A stretch of 6,722 bases of DNA from positions 1-6,722 of the forward strand of contig JAEWRF010000159.1 in the NCBI GenBank assembly GCA_023460155.1, in the 5' to 3' direction. This stretch comes from Bacillota bacterium. GTDB taxonomy: Bacteria; Bacillota; Clostridia; Oscillospirales; Acutalibacteraceae. Below the pieces are notes generated by a model. The model worked only from the letters and a program-made list of their open reading frames with translations. It was not told the origin of the DNA and ran no database searches. The translations under genes were made by a program, and so were the position numbers. Position 1 is the first letter of the stretch, and the number at the start of each line of letters is the position of its first letter. Positions 5,698 through 6,722 of this stretch are shown here, in pieces.

Positions 5698-6722
5698 TTG
5701 AAAAAGATTGCGGCGGCTGTTTTGAGCCTTGCCTGCGTTCTGTTGGCACTGCCCGTGGGGATTCCCGCACGGGCGGCCACCGCTTCAGGGACGGCCGTGA
5801 CCATCGACATGCACGGAACCCGGACCTTTATCGGCCCGGATGCGGACTGGGGCAAGAAATGGGACGGGGATAATTTTACGGATGTCACGGGCAAAGATGT
5901 CACTTCCGACGAGATCCAGGGGGATCTGACGGTCAAATCCGGCAACGTCGGCGATATTCGCATGGGTACGTCTGGCTACAGCCTTAATGTTCAGGGCGGC
6001 ACCATGCAGGATGTCGGCTGCGAAGGGGATGCCACCGTAACGGGCGGCACCATGAAATCCCTGGAGGCGGACGATGATATCAAAATCAGCGGAGGAACCA
6101 TCCGGCACGATGTGCTTTCCGATTCGGGCGAGGTGACCTTGAGCAGTACGGTCAGCATCGGAGGCAATGTGACAGGGAAAGACGTCACGTTCGGTTCGGG
6201 GGTCAAGGCGAGCATCGCGGGAACGGTTAAGGGAACGGAGAATATCCTCCTCAACGAGTGCAGCCTGACGGTGAAGTCCATCGACGGAGACGATAAGGCG
6301 ACCCTTGAGATCAAGGATTACAAGGAAAAGCTGCCCGATATTGAAAATATGAGCGGTGTCGTGGTGGATTCCAACTGCAAAGCGATTGCGGGCAGTAATC
6401 TTACGCTGGACTGCCTGAACATAAAAAAGGACGCGACGTTTATCACAGCCTACGCGTTGGATCTGGATTCCCTGTATGGCCCGGGCACTCTGACCTATCA
6501 GGCGGGCAAAATGACCGTTCACTCGGAAATCCAGGACGATCCGCTTCTGATTTTCAGCAGCCCGGTTCAGAGCGGGACAACCGTGTTCAAGGCGGACGCG
6601 GGCACGGTAACCGACACGGACGTTGAGATATACGATTATATTCTTGACTCGGACCGGGAGGGAAGTTACGATGTTTTTAAACTGAAAAGCTTCGCGGCGG
6701 ACGGCCTGACGCTGGACCGTTC
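5698..6722 (+). CDS. Secreted repeat protein, beta-helix-like, family unknown (3' truncated)
   Basis: The frame is open from a TTG start to the window edge: 341 residues and no stop. A signal peptide is clear: MKKIAAAVLSLACVLLALPV, then PARAA, with probable cleavage after Ala27. From about residue 75 to 180 come short repeats in which hydrophobic and polar residues alternate. Three are GGT units at 100, 116 and 132, exactly 16 residues apart (VQGGTM, VTGGTM, ISGGTI). Less regular repeats (SGNVGDI, SIGGNV, IAGTVKG) flank them. This pattern suggests a parallel beta-helix or bactofilin-like stack. Residues 200-341 remain beta-rich (LTLDCLNIKKDATFITAYAL) but lack the regular spacing. I do not recognise the family. 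The missing C-terminus could carry a cell-wall anchor. It has its own sigma-A promoter and a good ribosome site. The reading frame is supported by GC-rich third positions and the signal peptide. Confidence 0.85.
   Translation, partial: MKKIAAAVLSLACVLLALPVGIPARAATASGTAVTIDMHGTRTFIGPDADWGKKWDGDNFTDVTGKDVTSDEIQGDLTVKSGNVGDIRMGTSGYSLNVQGGTMQDVGCEGDATVTGGTMKSLEADDDIKISGGTIRHDVLSDSGEVTLSSTVSIGGNVTGKDVTFGSGVKASIAGTVKGTENILLNECSLTVKSIDGDDKATLEIKDYKEKLPDIENMSGVVVDSNCKAIAGSNLTLDCLNIKKDATFITAYALDLDSLYGPGTLTYQAGKMTVHSEIQDDPLLIFSSPVQSGTTVFKADAGTVTDTDVEIYDYILDSDREGSYDVFKLKSFAADGLTLDR
5920..6237 (+). repeat. Beta-helix-like protein repeats, 16-residue core period
   Basis: Encodes residues 75-180 of the secreted repeat protein. 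GGCGGCACCATG occurs at 5995-6006 and again at 6043-6054, exactly 48 bp apart. The third unit at residues 132-135 keeps the peptide (GGTI) but changes codons. Outer units are 17-23 residues long. The shape suggests one turn of a beta-solenoid per unit. Confidence 0.65.

Noticed and set aside
5785..6522. 245-codon open frame on the - strand
   Set aside because: It mirrors the secreted repeat protein. The + strand has promoter, ribosome site and signal peptide; the - strand frame has none.

Overview
The window looks like a stretch of chromosome from an anaerobic, probably spore-forming member of the Clostridia. I infer this from the protein families: a clostridial-style Cache/HAMP chemoreceptor, a PdaB-like polysaccharide deacetylase, a sirtuin with Firmicutes-type features, and Gram-positive signal peptides. 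Purine-rich Shine-Dalgarno sites support it, and the GC-rich third codon positions would fit an Oscillospirales-type genome. The genus cannot be fixed from the sequence alone. I see no phage, transposase, CRISPR, tRNA or rRNA.

Layout. (1) The left edge cuts into a methyl-accepting chemotaxis protein on the + strand, ending at 1279. (2) 1280-1931 has no intact gene. It holds two short open stretches on opposite strands that read like decayed protein fragments, then a perfect 15-bp hairpin (1862-1900) between the two convergent flanks. (3) Two genes lie on the - strand, transcribed right to left: a Mn-type superoxide dismutase (2794-3423), then a PdaB-like deacetylase (1932-2708), 85 bp apart. 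(4) 3424-3693 is a divergent control region. It contains a strong RNA hairpin (3489-3527) and two perfect palindromes with the same half-site (3619-3634 and 3650-3665) just before the next gene. (5) On the + strand follow a secreted CAP-domain protein with a cysteine-rich N-terminal half (3694-4704), a strong intrinsic terminator, a sirtuin deacetylase (4855-5598), a near-consensus vegetative promoter, and a TTG-initiated secreted protein with beta-helix-like repeats that runs off the right edge (5698-6722).

How the genes relate. Most products act at the cell surface or envelope: chemoreceptor, peptidoglycan/polysaccharide deacetylase, CAP protein and repeat protein. The other two are cytoplasmic: superoxide dismutase against oxygen stress and sirtuin for NAD-dependent protein deacylation. 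They do not form one obvious pathway. The transcription units are short and separately controlled, with their own promoters or terminators. The least explained items are the tandem palindromes upstream of the CAP gene, the 12-cysteine segment in that protein, and the C-terminally truncated repeat protein.
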